Under the pieces are notes generated by a model that ran no database searches, was not told the origin of the DNA, and saw only the letters and a program-made list of their open reading frames with translations. Made by a program: the position numbers and the translations under genes. 64,000 nucleotides of DNA from Melanocharis versteri (lineage: Eukaryota > Chordata > Aves > Passeriformes > Melanocharitidae), in the NCBI GenBank assembly GCA_013397845.1, contig VZTG01009064.1, positions 1,277,469 to 1,341,468 on the forward strand, given 5' to 3'. Below are positions 49,591 through 63,754 of this stretch, piece after piece; within the stretch, counting starts at the first letter, position 1; every line of letters begins with the position of its first letter.

Positions 49591-52500
49591 TCAAAATATA
49601 GTCACAAGACTTAGCTGTCTTAACTTTTAACCCACGTTCCCCAGTGGAGGGATGGAAGGCAGAAGGATAAATAGATGTTGCCTAAGACATCTTAACAATC
49701 TGTTAATTGACAGATTCACTGTCATACTACTATTCATGAAATACAAAGCCAGTTTCACCCTCATGGATTTTGAAGAGGAAAACACAGGTGATTTCAGTTA
49801 ATTATTATACTGATGAGTAATAAAAGGATTAAGGGAAGTACGGCAAACACAGTTTTACATATTAGCTCTCACTGAAAATCAGAGGAAAAAAAGCATTTAT
49901 GGCAATTATTACAACTGCATAAATATAAACTAAGGCAGGGGAAAAAAACCCGCATTGAACTAGTTCAAATTTTTAGTATCAGAAATTTGTAACTAATCCC
50001 TCAAGATAATGTATCAGTAATGCTACAGGCCTAGTGTTTCCTTTATCCACACATAAAAACACTGACTCGATTTAGTGAGGTGCTAGACCAAGCACATGGT
50101 AGTCCTCAACTGCAGCAGTGTTTTCATGCTGTACACCTGGGAAATCCTTCGTCCACCCCAGTCACAGCTTCCTCAGTTGTAAAAGAGAGCAGCAACTCTA
50201 CCAGAAGACAGTCATGTTCTTGGTGGAGGGCACAACTCATCAAAACAGAGGGACACATCTAAAAGCACGCTGCCACCGGTGCAGCCACTTTCTTCCCCCC
50301 GCCACCCCCATTCTCAGCTGACATCACTGACTCTTGGCTCACAAGAGGTTCCCCACCTCAGATGTTGAACAGAATGCTTTGGAGAACTAAGGTCACCAAA
50401 CGGGCAAATCTATGATTGACTTTTATAAATAATTAGTTTTCAGCCAAATTAGTGAACTCTGCTTGCCCAGAGGCCAAATCACAGCTGGGGCCAACACACA
50501 GAAGGGAGTACAAATGGCAGGAGAAAGGCAGATGGAGACTGCTGCTTCCAGCACAGCAAGGCACAGGATTTGCTAAGTGTCTCATCAAAACCATAACTGG
50601 TGGACAAACTGGAGAACATGCAAACTGCTGTTACTGCAGATCTGAAAAACTTCCCAGAACTTTTTACATTCTTCATCAGTGGCATGAATTTTTAAAATCA
50701 TATAAGACAACACTTTAGACTGGTGTATCAAGATAGAGATGTCAAAAATTCATCAGCAAGAGCTGGCAGAATAATGTTCTCTGGCCCTGTAATCACTTCC
50801 TTTTTCCTATAATTCTGGAATTGTCTCAGGACTCGTCTACTGTTGACAGAGATAGCTATACATTTTCTCATTAAACTTCACTGGGATCAATCCTTAATGT
50901 AACTATATTCCCAAAACAGTAAGTGAAACATAGAAAGAACTCTTCATAAAAAAGGATATGAAAGGTCCACAGGAGTATTTTTATTTCTTAACACTCTTCC
51001 TTTATTTTACAGACAAACTTCAAAAGCAAATTGAATTAACCCACAAGTGCTATTTATCTGTCAGATACAATGCCAACAGGCACTTTAACAAAGACCAGAC
51101 AATCAGAGACCAGGAAGAATTTGCTGTGATGACTTTCAGGACTTTGCTTCCATATGAGTGAACATGTTCAAATCTACATGTACATGGCATCTCACAGCAG
51201 ACAGCACGAAAGTTATATTTGAATTACATGTTTATTTATAGAGGAAAAGAAAATAAAATGAAACCTCCAAGATTTGCTTGTAGGTCCAGCAAAAGAGAAG
51301 CAGTATTCTGGACCCAACTGCTAAGCCAACGGAGAGCACACCCCCCTACACTCATCTAGGAATAGTTTGGCATAGTCTCTACAGACAGCATTTTCTTTTT
51401 CTTTAAGAAGGCTGATCCCTCCAAGGTAATTCAAAGCTACCAGTATTACTGAGCAACACCTTAACTCCACTCACATCCAGACCATTAGCTTCCTTTTCTA
51501 GACAATACGCCATTTCTGTTATATAGTGGACTTCCCTGCAGTCCAGTACAATGGATCTTCTCCAGTCCTGTTAATTTGTCTTCTACAGGCAGCAGGTAAT
51601 TTATACCTGAAGTGACTATTTTCGTTGAGTTATCTTATGCTAAGTTTCTGCTCAGAACACGTTTTTATAGCTGAGACTTATCAGTCCCTGAAGACAGGGA
51701 TTTCCAGCAGACATATTTAACTAGAGATGGTAAAAGAAATATGGGTTTTCAGCTACTTAAAATTATCAAAAACCTTTATGGTAACAATATAAAAAGAAAT
51801 GGACCATTCAAGGTAAACCATTATCTACAACTGCTTCCATACATGTTCTATCTTTATGACTGCAAGCTGCAACCTTTTTAAAGTCCTTTCACTGATAGTA
51901 CTTATCTCAGCCTTCATTTTAAAAGCTTTTTTTCTTTTTTTTAAGCACTTCTTGCAATGAAGTATCCTTCAAACTACAGATCAAACTGCATCATTTTGAC
52001 TTTGTCCCAATGATTTTTCACCACCAGCTAGGTATTTATAATCCCAACTACCTTCTAATATCAGAACCAAACCACAAAAAGATAACAAACTATGATGCTT
52101 AGAAGGCAAGGCTAAAGGCACTTCCTCAGTTTGTGGAATTATCTGGCACCTAGAAAAGGACCTGAAGATCAGATCCAGTACACAGCAGTGTCCACATTTC
52201 CCCCACTGCAGCTCCAAGTTCACAGGCACCCGGTCCTCAGGCTCTGGCACCCAAAGCCCGTGATGGGGATTTTGTGCATGGGAAGAGAGAGGCACTTCAC
52301 TGCAGGATCAAAGCCTTCATCCACACTTTTAAGAGCTGACCAAAATTAGCAAATTGCTAATGCACCAAAAAGAGGCTGACCTTAAACCCAAATCCTCTGC
52401 ACAATGTACCAGTTCCATGGTTCCCACATCCAAAGAACAAACATTATTCACTTGAGGAAAGCTGACCATGTTCCATTCTTCTACACTAAAACAGAGCAGC

Positions 52501-53417
52501 AGCAGCAGGGGGTCAGCACCACTCTACACACCCATCAGAAGCTGCAGAGAGGACTAAGCTGCTCCTCTTGGGTCAGGAGGGTCAAAATCCCGACTCAGCT
52601 TCTCCCAGCCAGGAACAAGAGATTCACTCTTCCAGAAGGCACCGAGAAGAATGGGACAGCACAACCAGTCATGCAGAGAAGGCGGACAAACCTTCCCAAT
52701 GCTGTTTCATGCATTTTGATACTCACTGGAGAAAGCTGCTAAGTCACTCACTAAGGTCCAGCCTCATGTATACCTTGGATGACCACCCCTGATGAACACC
52801 AGGTTGCCTTGCCTTGCTCTGTAATTAGACCACATTCTTCTCTGAAGCTCCAAGAACAACCAATGGCACAGCAATTTCATCAGTACATAAGGATACGCTG
52901 ATTTTCAATAGGATTTAGGCACTCACAAACTTTTACCCTGAAGGAAGAAAATTAACAGACGAAGCACATCAGCCATGCAACAAAGAACGCAGCTGCACAA
53001 GAGCAGGAGTGTCCTCCAAGTCTTTCACTGACAGAGGGAAACAAAGAGAGGGAGATGGCAAGCAGGAGCAGTTACCTTCAGGGACAGGAAGAACAGCAGC
53101 AGTGTAACCCCCTCTCTAAAAGAAAAATGATGGACAAAGGAAGGGAAAAGAGCACTAGACAGGTAAACATGAGGACAAGAACAGAATATACAAAGTAAAA
53201 AATGATGGGCAAAAGGAAGAGGAACAGGCTAAGAGATGGAGAGAGAAAATACAAAAGAAATGGTGTACACTTCAATTGCTCTTTCGGCATGGAAAATTTT
53301 AAAGTACATTAAGAAGCTTTAGAATATTCCTCTGATGAAACAAAGTCCTTGTAGTTGCTGTTGTTTTGTTAAGTGTAGTGTTTTGGTTTTTTTTCTGCTT
53401 CTGCTTATATAGAAATT

Positions 53418-53465
53418 GTTGGATCAGAAAATTAACCACTGTTGGATCAGAGTGAGTTAACCACT
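53418..53465. repeat. Tandem duplication, 23 + 25 bp
   Basis: Two adjacent units both start GTTGGATCAGA and both end TTAACCACT. They differ by a two-base length change in the middle (AAAA versus GTGAG region). This is a recent-looking local duplication. Confidence 0.8.
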
Positions 53466-54362
53466 ATCAGGAAGTAAAATGAAGCCATTGAGACAAGCTG
53501 TATCTATTGATTTTACAAGTTTTTAAATAGCAAGAGCATCTTGCATATGCATACTCATGAGCAAGAGACTAGAATGAAAAGAGGCACAAAAAGGTGAGTG
53601 AGTGATTCATAAAAATGAACCATCAGACAAATATAAGACACTTGTATGAAGATGAGCCAGACATGGAAAAAGAAAAAATGCGTTCAAAGAAACAAGAAGA
53701 TGAAAAAATTCAGAAAAATGCAGAATTTCAAGTTACAGAGCTGTAATGTTGGTGTTTTCATTACTCCTACAATATACATATCTGGCAATGTCCTGTATAT
53801 ACAAGCATAATAAAATGGTGATAGGAGTGGCAGGAGTACTTTCATTATACCAGTATTTCTGGCTATTCTGGATTTTAGCCAACCAGTAGCAAGACAGAAA
53901 GAGGAAATAACATCTACTGTACTCGTGCTCCAGCTCTGCAGGAGTATGGGAGCCCACCCTCCACACAGGTTGCTGCTTTACTTGAAGAACAATTTCTAGA
54001 AAGTACTTTCAGTTGTTGGCTACTACAGCAACCTCAGTGGAAGGGATAAAACTCCACGGCAAGTGAGATCTGTACTATTCTAGAGAAGTTCCTGCTTTTT
54101 GCAACCCCTACCTGACAGTAGCAAATTAAAGCTGAGGACTGTTTTTAAAGCCTTGAGCTAGTTTTATTCTCACCACCATTAACCTCATCTAGAAGTCGAG
54201 CAGCACTCTGGGTCCAGCACTCTTCTGTATTTTCTGCTCTCTGGTTAGTAAACATCTTGGTTTTTTCCAGCTTCTTTGGCTGTTTTCCCACCAGGTGCAC
54301 ACACATATAATAAATATAAGAATTCCCTTAAAATGTTTGTCTGAGTATTCATGAAAAGTAGC

Positions 54363-54408
54363 AGTTGGACTCAATGATCTTAAAGATCTTTTCCAACATA
54401 AATTATTC
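54363..54408 (+). mobile_element. CR1 LINE 3' tail fragment
   Basis: AGTTGGACTCAATGATCTTA followed by AAGATCTTTTCCAACATAAA and ATTATTCC matches the last 45 or so bases of CR1, with the octamer decayed. It is plus strand, antisense to KLF12. Nothing of the element upstream is recognisable. Confidence 0.75.
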
Positions 54409-55343
54409 CTTTTTCTCCCCCCTCTGTTTGTCTCTTGTATCTTCATTCAGTTCCAGCAAAAAAAAGATTCAGAACCACTTTTCCTCAAAACACTTGGCAA
54501 GGATTCTTCCTGCAACAACGCTCCCTCATTAGATGCACCAGCTTCATTGCACATCAGAAGTTGTGGGGACAAAAAGTTGCACAGCCCCAAAGAACTGCCA
54601 AGGAAGGGAGAGTAACACAGGCCCGAACTGTGATTTCCCACCACTCTCCACGCAGTGACACAATGTGCCAGAGGGTTCAGGCACATCTGTCCCAGCCAGT
54701 GGTTACCCTCTCTTCAGACCCTATCTTTCCCATTAGGGAAAGATAACACACTCAAATACCCTAAACACTTGAGTATATAGCAACCTATGATGGGGTGAGG
54801 TTGGGGTATCAGGTTTTCGATGGAGCTCCTGGAATACGGGAACGTGGTCCCACATGGTAATTAGCTTGCCATTTGTACGCTTTTTATGGTTTAGTTTGGA
54901 AGCCCTTACATACTAGCTTAAGAGGCATTTTTAAGAGCATCTCAGTCATTCAGACACACCCCCCACTGCAAGCCAGAGCCACGTTTAGTTGCCTCAGTCA
55001 TTCAATTTGAAAATTCCTACCTTTCACATTATTTTGGCTGTCATAGTCTATGTCTGTTTCCCAGGCATATGTCAGGCATCTAATCAAAGTAATCAGATGG
55101 GCACCCAAGGTGTCCTAGACTCTCCCTACAGACAATTTACACTGGAGCAGGCATCTCTGGACATTGTCACAGACCATACAAGATCTAGAAGGGCTTTTTA
55201 GCTCTCCCTTGACCACAGCACTGTGCTGGCTACACATTTACCTGAGCACAGTACCTCCACCAGGTGTTAAATGAAATAAGCCTAGGTCACCTTCCCTTAT
55301 TGATGTATTTCATATCCATCTATACATGCTATACATACTCATG

Positions 55344-55430
55344 AATATATATATAATATATGCATAAATATATAATATATATACATTATATATACATACA
55401 TATATATATATACACACACAACATATATAC
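55344..55430. repeat. TA-rich microsatellite with CA segment
   Basis: About 85 bases of near-continuous TA dinucleotides are broken by GC and CA steps and contain a CACACACA run. Several inverted TATA stretches could form hairpins. Confidence 0.9.
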
Positions 55431-56415
55431 ACATGCACTTACACACCCCTCAGCGAAACTGTTCTTGATATTCTTGCACTCAAGCCGTGAACTGCTTTAG
55501 CAAAGAAATTAATTGATACAAGCCAGTACAGACTTATTTCTCCCACCCACCTTTACAGAACTTCTAAGCCTTTAGAGTGCATGGGTGCTTCTCCCAAAAG
55601 ACTTTTGCACTGGCATAGCTGGAGTCATACACAGCAGAGAAATAATCCCAATTAAGTTAAAAAATATATACTAGAAGAAGTAGTTACCATAGATTAAAGA
55701 GAGTGACAGATATGTAGTTTTGCAGATCACTCCTGAATTTGGCAGTACCTTCCTAACAATCCCTTCTGCTTGCTTTCCTGAGATGTCAGTGGAGCCAAGA
55801 CCTACAGCAAGCACCAGCTTCCAAGCAGGCAGAGCTTTAGTAAAGAAAGAGTCAGAACACGCTTTTGCCTACTACCTCCCAGACAAGGGGATTTACAAGG
55901 TAGCATGGCTCTCACACAGTTACTGCCCAAAGACATGCGTTTGGCAATGTGGAACCTAGCAATTAGGAATCAGCCAAAAATACTGGTTTGCTTCTGTTTT
56001 TAACATCAAAAACTGGCACCCTTCCCTGCCCTTACAGCAGGCAGCACCAAGATGAAACAAGAGGCTCCTCTGCATTCCACCTGGTTCTGTCCACTCATGC
56101 TGTATTTACCAGACTTCATGTAGATTGTACTGCAAAGTCGAGTTCTGTATTTCTACTTAAAATATTGGTCATGTTTTTGTGGGGCACTCACACCATCAGG
56201 TAGACAGATGGAATCACAGTCTGTTGAAAAGAAACAAACAGAGATCAATAACTACAGTCTGATTTGTGTGCTTTAAATATTGTCAAAACATGCAGGAGGA
56301 AAAGGCTGGTGGACTTCACAGCACAAAAATCTCAATGCCCACTCCAATACCCCACACACAGCGAATTAGCATCCACAAGAGTTAACTACAGTGGTAGAAG
56401 TGTCTGCAGGCAGAC

Positions 56416-56437
56416 AAAAAAATAAATAAATAAATAA
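56416..56437. repeat. AAAT tetranucleotide repeat
   Basis: A short A run is followed by four uninterrupted AAAT-type units. Confidence 0.85.
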
Positions 56438-59400
56438 GGATGGGGAGCATTTCACATTCTTTCAACCATTTATATTTAATGATCTCTATACAACACACCC
56501 TTCACTTCTCCCAGTAAAAGAGCCATGCAACGTGGGAATGAGAACAGGAATGCATGAACTCCAAGATCAAACCCTAACTCCTCTAGCTTTAAATTGAAAA
56601 TAACAGTCCTTTCCCTATTGATTTTTTCCCTCCTCTTTCATTTGTGAAAAATTGATTTTTCTCGGCTGTGTTTGCTGAAGTGTCCACACCTGCAGCTCAC
56701 TGCCTGCTTTAATCTTTCTATTTGTTCATCCATTCTTCCAAGTAAGCCATGTCAAACAAGCACCTGAGAGCCCCAGTCCCACACTCACCAGTGGTCTTAA
56801 CAAGTCTCAGAAATCGTATCCCTCACACATTATGACTGAAAGATGAGAAAGCTCCTCCTGCCTTCCTGGAGGATGCTCAGAGACCATTCCTGTAGCTGGA
56901 GACCCTCAGGACAAAGCCTATGTCATGTATTTTTGCAGGACATCTCAGGGCAGCACACACACCAGAGAAAACTGTAGCAGGACCTCATGCTGCTCCCCCA
57001 GCAGCTCCTGAGAAGACAGCAGAGTACTAACTCCAGGCTTGCCATGTCTGAACATCCTCAGGAAACCTGGCACAAAAAAAGGGAACCCTTGGAAGAAGAG
57101 AGAATTTCAGGAGATCAAGATGAAAAGACAGAAAGTACTCATACAATAAAGCCCTCACCACAGCTACTGCCTGTTTCTCTCACTCTCTGATGCATTTAAC
57201 AAAGGAGCCCACACCACACTTTGCCAACCTACTCAGTTCCTCTGAAGACAGCTGGACTAGCTGGAAAAATGCCAGACAATGCAAGTCCTTAAAATCCTGT
57301 GGCTATACGACTTCAAAATTGTAGCATACATTTAAAATTAAAAACAAAAAAAAAGGAAAATAAGTTTGACTGAAATTTTCTAATAAGAATGATATGGGGA
57401 TTAATCCAAATAATAATTAAAAAAAACAGTAACAATTAAGGCTGAATGTGTACTTCTTATGAAACAGTTGTATTTTAGCATGAATCCTTCCTACAGAACA
57501 AAGGAGCTCTTAACTCTCAAACCAGGCCAGGCTGTGCAGCAGCATTTGTGATGTGTGCACATGTCTGCTCTGAACACGTATGGCTTATTTCACTTTTGAT
57601 CTGAACTAAGACTTGCAGATGTGAGAGGCATTAATCCACTTGGGCAATCAATCTCTTTCGTGCTACAAAAACCTGCACGTAGCACACAAAACCCAGTAAT
57701 TTGCATGTAACAGGTAACTGAATTTTAAGGTATTTTAATGGAAATTTAAGGTAATTAGCCATGCTGCAAGCCTATGCATTTGAAATCCTCGAACACATTC
57801 CTATTCCAATATTCTCTGAGCATTAACTTTTTGAAGGTTTGACTTAAGTCCAATTATTTTAAACCCTTCATGACTCTTATTGTCTTTCCCTCGCCCTTTG
57901 GTCCAAGGCACAAATAACACATAAATTACAGTGTAAACCAACAATTATACAACTCTACAGCTCATTTATCAGATGGGCAAGAAAGTCCAAGTGATTAGGA
58001 GACATTAAGCAAGATACACAAATTATAAAACACATCTAAAGCTCCAATTATCTATTTACTATAAGGCAACACATCCTGCTTGTAGGAGACACGGGAATAC
58101 TACAGAAAGAAATTAACTGACCCTCCAGGTGCCAAAAGGGACAGAGACCCCAAGCGAGGGGACGTGGGGCAATGGTCCTCTACGAGGTTACATCCTATAT
58201 GAACGCACACGGCATGTTGCACTCTGATTCCCAGTGACATCCTCCAGTACATGGCAAGGGGCAAATCATCTTTGTACAGCTACGTCCTATTTGGTTCATC
58301 TTCTATGCAGCAGCAATTCCCAAGGAAAAAAAAACAAAGCACAAGTTCTGCCACAATATTATTCATTAAAAAACTGAAGTGTCTCACCCTGTGCAGAGAT
58401 GAATGATTCATCCGTGTGCCCTGAGGAACAGCCAGGCCAAATAAGAATGCCAGATAAAGAGACAATCCCTCCGCAAACCAAGTTCAGAGTAAATAAATGA
58501 AGTGAGACCTCTTACCTTTCCGAGAAGGGGAAGAAGCATTTTCAAGTAAATTTGAGTCTGCTCTAAACTTCAGAAAATTTAGTGTGCAACAAATCTTTCA
58601 TCAAAACAAGTAAGTGAGAACAAGAGTTATATCATAGGACCATAAACTATGCAGGAAAAGGAGCAATTTTTTACCAGTCGTCAAGCAGCTGAGCTTCACC
58701 ACATGTAAGCTCTAAATGCCAAACCATCCTAATTAGTTTAGTGACCTTAAGTTTCAAGTACACTCAAGAGAAACAGACGAGCTGAACTTCCCCTGCAGAT
58801 GTGTCCATCTCTGGAGACACCTTCCAACAGAGACCACCTCTGTACCAGCACATTGGCCTGGACTATCAGCTCACCCTAGCTTCCAGGAGAGCCATAGTGC
58901 ACATAAACCAGGTTGCTTCTAGAGGAAGCGAAACCAGAAGCCCCTCTCCAGCTGCACACTAAAAAGTACTCCAAACCCCAACAAGGTAATAAGGGCCTGC
59001 AATAACCACTGCTCCCCTCTTTTCCATCTGCCACTGCACATCACCTGCTCCTGTAGACACGGCCTCCAGCACATAGTTAGGAAAAACAAGTCTAAATCTG
59101 GGAATTTCAAGGTCCTGAAACTGCTTCAAATCCATATTAAAAAGAAGTTATACTGCATGACATAAGACATATGGTTCTTTAGGATTACTAGATCCATATT
59201 TGTTGGGTATTTTATAGTTCCCTTTACACCACTTGGCTCCTGCTGCTTCTTTGAACCACCCTACCTTGTCTTCCAGTTCTTATTCATCACCTCCCAGCTC
59301 TTAAGTATTTATCACATCCCCCAATAATGGCTGAGAAAAAGAATCACAACTAACCTGTGCTGAATTCTGAAGGCCAAAACATAAAACACAGCAAGAGCAA

Positions 59401-59494
59401 TTGGTAAGCTGCTCTCAAAAGAATCATTTTGAATTTTAAAAATTAAAAACCCTTCTCTTCTAGATAGTGCCATTTATTGCTAAGATATTTACCA

Positions 59495-59553
59495 TTAAAT
59501 ATATATAATTTATATAAATTATGTAATATAAATAATTATATATTTGTATAACA
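59495..59553. repeat. AT-rich low-complexity tract
   Basis: About 60 bases contain almost only A and T, with repeated ATATA and TTATATAA stretches. Confidence 0.8.
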
Positions 59554-62500
59554 AAGATATAAAGTCTGCATGAGATCACCTTCATGCAATGATCTCCAAA
59601 TTTAGTTAAATTACCAAAGCAATAATTTCCAGAGCATTAACATTTCAAATTACTAAACCACACAGCAAAGTACAGAAGAGTTGAGCAGTTCAGCAGCTTT
59701 CTACAGGAAGCCTGCCACAGAAGGAAGAATGCATTGCTAGCCTGGAATCAAAAATACAGCTTCAGACTTCTTCTAGATGAAAACTGAGCTGCTTTGAAAC
59801 CAAAACAAATGCCACTGTCTTGACAAATACTAGGTAAAAACTAAATCCAGGAAATGCTTTGGCATTAAGAAGCCAAATCTTTGTCACAGAAATTTTAGAT
59901 GATTATTCTGTAAGAGGTTTCAGAACTGCAGAGATCAATGCACTAAGAGGAAAGCCTCTCTTACAACATACTGGTACTTTTTTTTGGTGTATGAGTATAA
60001 ATAAGGAAAAAATGTGAGAGTTTCAAAAAAGGTTCCATGCATTGTTAGTACATTTAAAATGTTTGCCTCAGGCAGGAAAAAAGATCAAGCAGTTACAGAA
60101 CAACCTCAAGTCCACTGACCATAAAGAAAGCAAAACGTAGAAGGTATGAATATATGTAAACAAATAGAATGAATTCAGGTCCTTCGCTCTACAGTGTCTG
60201 AGCATCTTCTAAAAGGATGCAAAGAAACATAATTTATACGTGTCATCTTAGGCTCAGTCTATCAAATCTCTCCTGGGAAAAACCACATGTGCACTGCAGT
60301 GTTCAGGGGATTTGGAATTTTTTCATTCTTCTTTTTGTCCCTCACACGCAGCTGCACATTTGTTTATCCTTAGTCATGAAAACATGGATGATTTGATAAT
60401 GGCCTCGGGGAAGACGCATGGAGCAGCAAGACCTAGATGAGTCTAAGCATCATTAAGGAAATAGATGGTCTGTACCAAGAAACTGAGAAAAGTCAAAAAG
60501 GAGAAAAGACAAGCTACAACTCACTTTATCCAAGGTGTCTTGCTGTATGTACAAAAATTAACACACACTATGTGCATCTTCAATTTTCTAAATGACTAGA
60601 AAAAAGGATTATATTAAGGAAGATCAAGTTCTCCAGGCTCTTCTAACTGCTGTACGGTATAGCCCCCTGAACATGCTCCTTTCATCTCAATCACCTCTCA
60701 CTCACCATAAAAGCCATTTCCCTTATTTTTTCCTTAATATTTTAAGGCAATTACAACTTGAGTATCTGGAAATGTAGCTCCAAGCTTCAAAACTGCTTTC
60801 CACATACTGCACAAGAAATGCTCTGCCTGCCTCCGGTGCCCTTACCGTTCCCAAAAGAACCCAAAGTTCCCACTCTTTGATGTCTACAAATGGACAAAAA
60901 AGTACCTAAGTCTCTTGCTGCAACCCCATCATGTTCAAACAGGAAACAGCCCTGAAGAGGAAGACAAAACTGCAATATATTTGATAGCAACCGCCAGGCA
61001 ATACCTGAGAAGGTTACCTAGGCTTTATTTTACCTCTCAGGCACTGTAGGTAATTTTAAAATAACGCAACTATTAACTGGTTATCACATCACAGACCCAA
61101 ACACAAGGAGATATTTATGGTCACCGAGCAATATGAAGTTTAACGTCCCTGTCTTCAGAACCGAAGATACTCAAAAAGGAAAGTGGGTAATATGATTAAT
61201 GACAGGGTGTTAAATTGGACAGACTTAACCCTGGAGAACCCTGGAGTCACAGCCTAACTCTCTTGCAGCCACTTCAGCAGGAAGCTCCCACCATTCAGCA
61301 TTAGAGCTCCCACACTTACACTCTGCCTAGAAAGCAGATTTGATTTGGAAAAGACAAAGATTACAGCTTTCTGCCCAATTTTGAAGCACAGAAGAGGCAA
61401 AAATGTAACCATGTCCACAACTGAATTAATTCTTCTCAATCATGACTTGCACCATCACCACCAAAACATCTTCAAAGATCTTCCTTTCCCCCTCTCCTCT
61501 CCCCTAAGAAAGAAACTCACATTTCACTTAAACATCTGTGCTGGGAAACTCTCTTGAATCACTATGCTTACTTCCCAGAGCTTCCCTTACTGGCATTTCT
61601 GTCATCAGACCACCTGCTCTTTGATTTGGCAAATAGATTTTACCTTTCTCATCCATGTGCAGGCTCTTAAGATATAGCATATTTCTGTCCTTAGACTTCA
61701 GGGCGAGTAAGAGAAGTCGCTTTGAACTTCCAAAAATCATGTCTTGGTCTACCAGCCCATTTTTAAGTTCTAGACCTCTGAGACCCAACCCAAACAGTTC
61801 TTCCATGTCTTTTGAAGCTGAATACCTAAATGGAAAGCTCTGGACAGGTAGGTGGAAGCAGCCAAAACCAGAAGTTTATCAGAGAACCTGACAAATTTCA
61901 CTTAGGAGGAAAAAACACCCTCTTGTGGGTGTCTGCTATTTAAGACCACTGGCTCATGCTCTCACAGGCAGCTGTCACCTGCTCCAGTCAGGCCAGCAGC
62001 ACACAGGGACTGTAAACCCCTTCCTTCCCACTGGAGGACAATGTCTAGAGACGTGACAGGGCACAAGACCCCAGTACCGCGTGTTGTGCCTGTCCCTCCC
62101 CACCACCATTCCCCACACCCACGTGCCCTCCCCCATCCCTCAGACGGACGAGTCCTCTGGGCCTGCTGGTTTCTCATCTTCCCTGATCCAGACACCCTCA
62201 GGTCTTTGCATTCAGTTACACATCCCTTGACTCGTGCCACAGCAACAAGAAGCTAAACCCAGGCTTCTTTCACCAGGAAGCAAAAGCACTCCACCAGATG
62301 AGGCACTCCACCAAAACCTGGATGCTGGGGACAGACACAGGCATAGAAAAGAAAGGGTGTACTATCTCCAATGCATCCCTTACTCCCCCACAGGACTCTT
62401 TCAGGCTGCTGCAAACCCTCTGGTCTCAACTTTGCCAACTCTGGAGTCTACAGACAAAAATCCAAAACCCAAGAACTTTAAAAACTGAAACATAACCTGC

Positions 62501-62852
62501 ATTGTCAGCCAGGATTTCCAGAAGAGGCGGGTCTTCTCAGAGCTTATGTATACAACCGGAGAGGTCCTAAACTGGTTAGATTTTATGCTTGCTATTCCTT
62601 TCAAAGCTAGTCTTTAAGGCTGGAAGCAAATAATCGAAAAATCTAAGACTCTTGTGGCTTTCAGAAAGTTTGGGAGTCAATGCAAAACGGCACTCTGAAC
62701 TTTAGCTCTTCCATGCAGACATTACAAGGCTAATTTGTTGTAATAGATTTAATGGCATCACAGCCCCCTATGTATTTACATTGCTCTGCAATATTGACAT
62801 TTTCCAACCCAGCAGCTTCAGATCTGTATCACAGGGGAGCAAAAGAGGAAAG

Positions 62853-62874
62853 AAAAAAAAAACAAACAAACAAA
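62853..62874. repeat. A run plus AAAC tetranucleotide repeat
   Basis: Ten A are followed by three CAAA units, a typical poly-A-derived microsatellite. No retroposon was recognised beside it. Confidence 0.8.
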
Positions 62875-63754
62875 CCCTCAACATAGTTTTAGGCACTTCC
62901 CAAGTCTGGTAAACTTACAAACACAAGAAAGCAGCCAGGAACTGAAATCCAAACGCAAAACCCAAGCCAGCTGCAAAATTCATTTCTTAGCACACAAATT
63001 ACAATGATCCCTGCTCTTCAGAAGACATCTAGGCATGAGTGGTTTGCACTGTGCTCTACAGTAAACAGAGATCTGGGCAAATCCATCAAGTCTAAAGTCC
63101 AAAGCTCCCACGGAAAATGTCTTGCTAATAACAGTCTCAGTGTGGCAAGGACTCCAGTTCAAGTAACTTTTCTCATCACAGGAGCAGAGGTATCAGAGAG
63201 GAAGAGAAAGGGGTTCTTACACATGCTGCTCCCCAGAGATTTATTACACAGTAAGTCAAACAAAAAGCCACATAAACAACGTATATAAGGAAATTTCACA
63301 TTCTCTACAAAGACATCACAAGATGGGACTGTCATCATCACCTCTGCAACCCATCAAGACATTTTATGACAATACCACTACATTTAACTAAGTTATCAGG
63401 AATCTAGACCACCCATAACTGCATGTTATGTGTGAATGGTGGGCAAGAGCAAGGTACCAGGTAAAAAGACGCTAACCTAGTTACTCGGTTACAAAATGAT
63501 GTGTAGACCAGCCAGATTCCATCTCTTTGCTCCTTCCTCCCCAGCTGAAGGGTTCATCACATGCCCAACTCACCCATACTAGTAATTCAAACCCAGCAGT
63601 GAACAAATCAAGCTCAAGTTTTCCTCTTCCTGGCTTGTGAAAAAGCAGATAACACCAGTGAAGTTCAAAACTAACTGTTTCTAAGTTTTGTCAAATTTCC
63701 CTCTGATGCAGAATGCCAAGAAGCACTGATTAAGAACAAAACTATAAATGTGCA

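Larger units (their letters stand above)
47726..54362 (-). other. KLF12: Probable KLF12 intron, 6.6-kb segment
   Basis: No exon or interspersed repeat was recognised. It contains a T-rich tract at 48943-48963, A-rich low-complexity sequence at 49360-49590 and a tandem duplication at 53418. Open frames (up to 117 codons) show no known domain. Confidence 0.45.
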
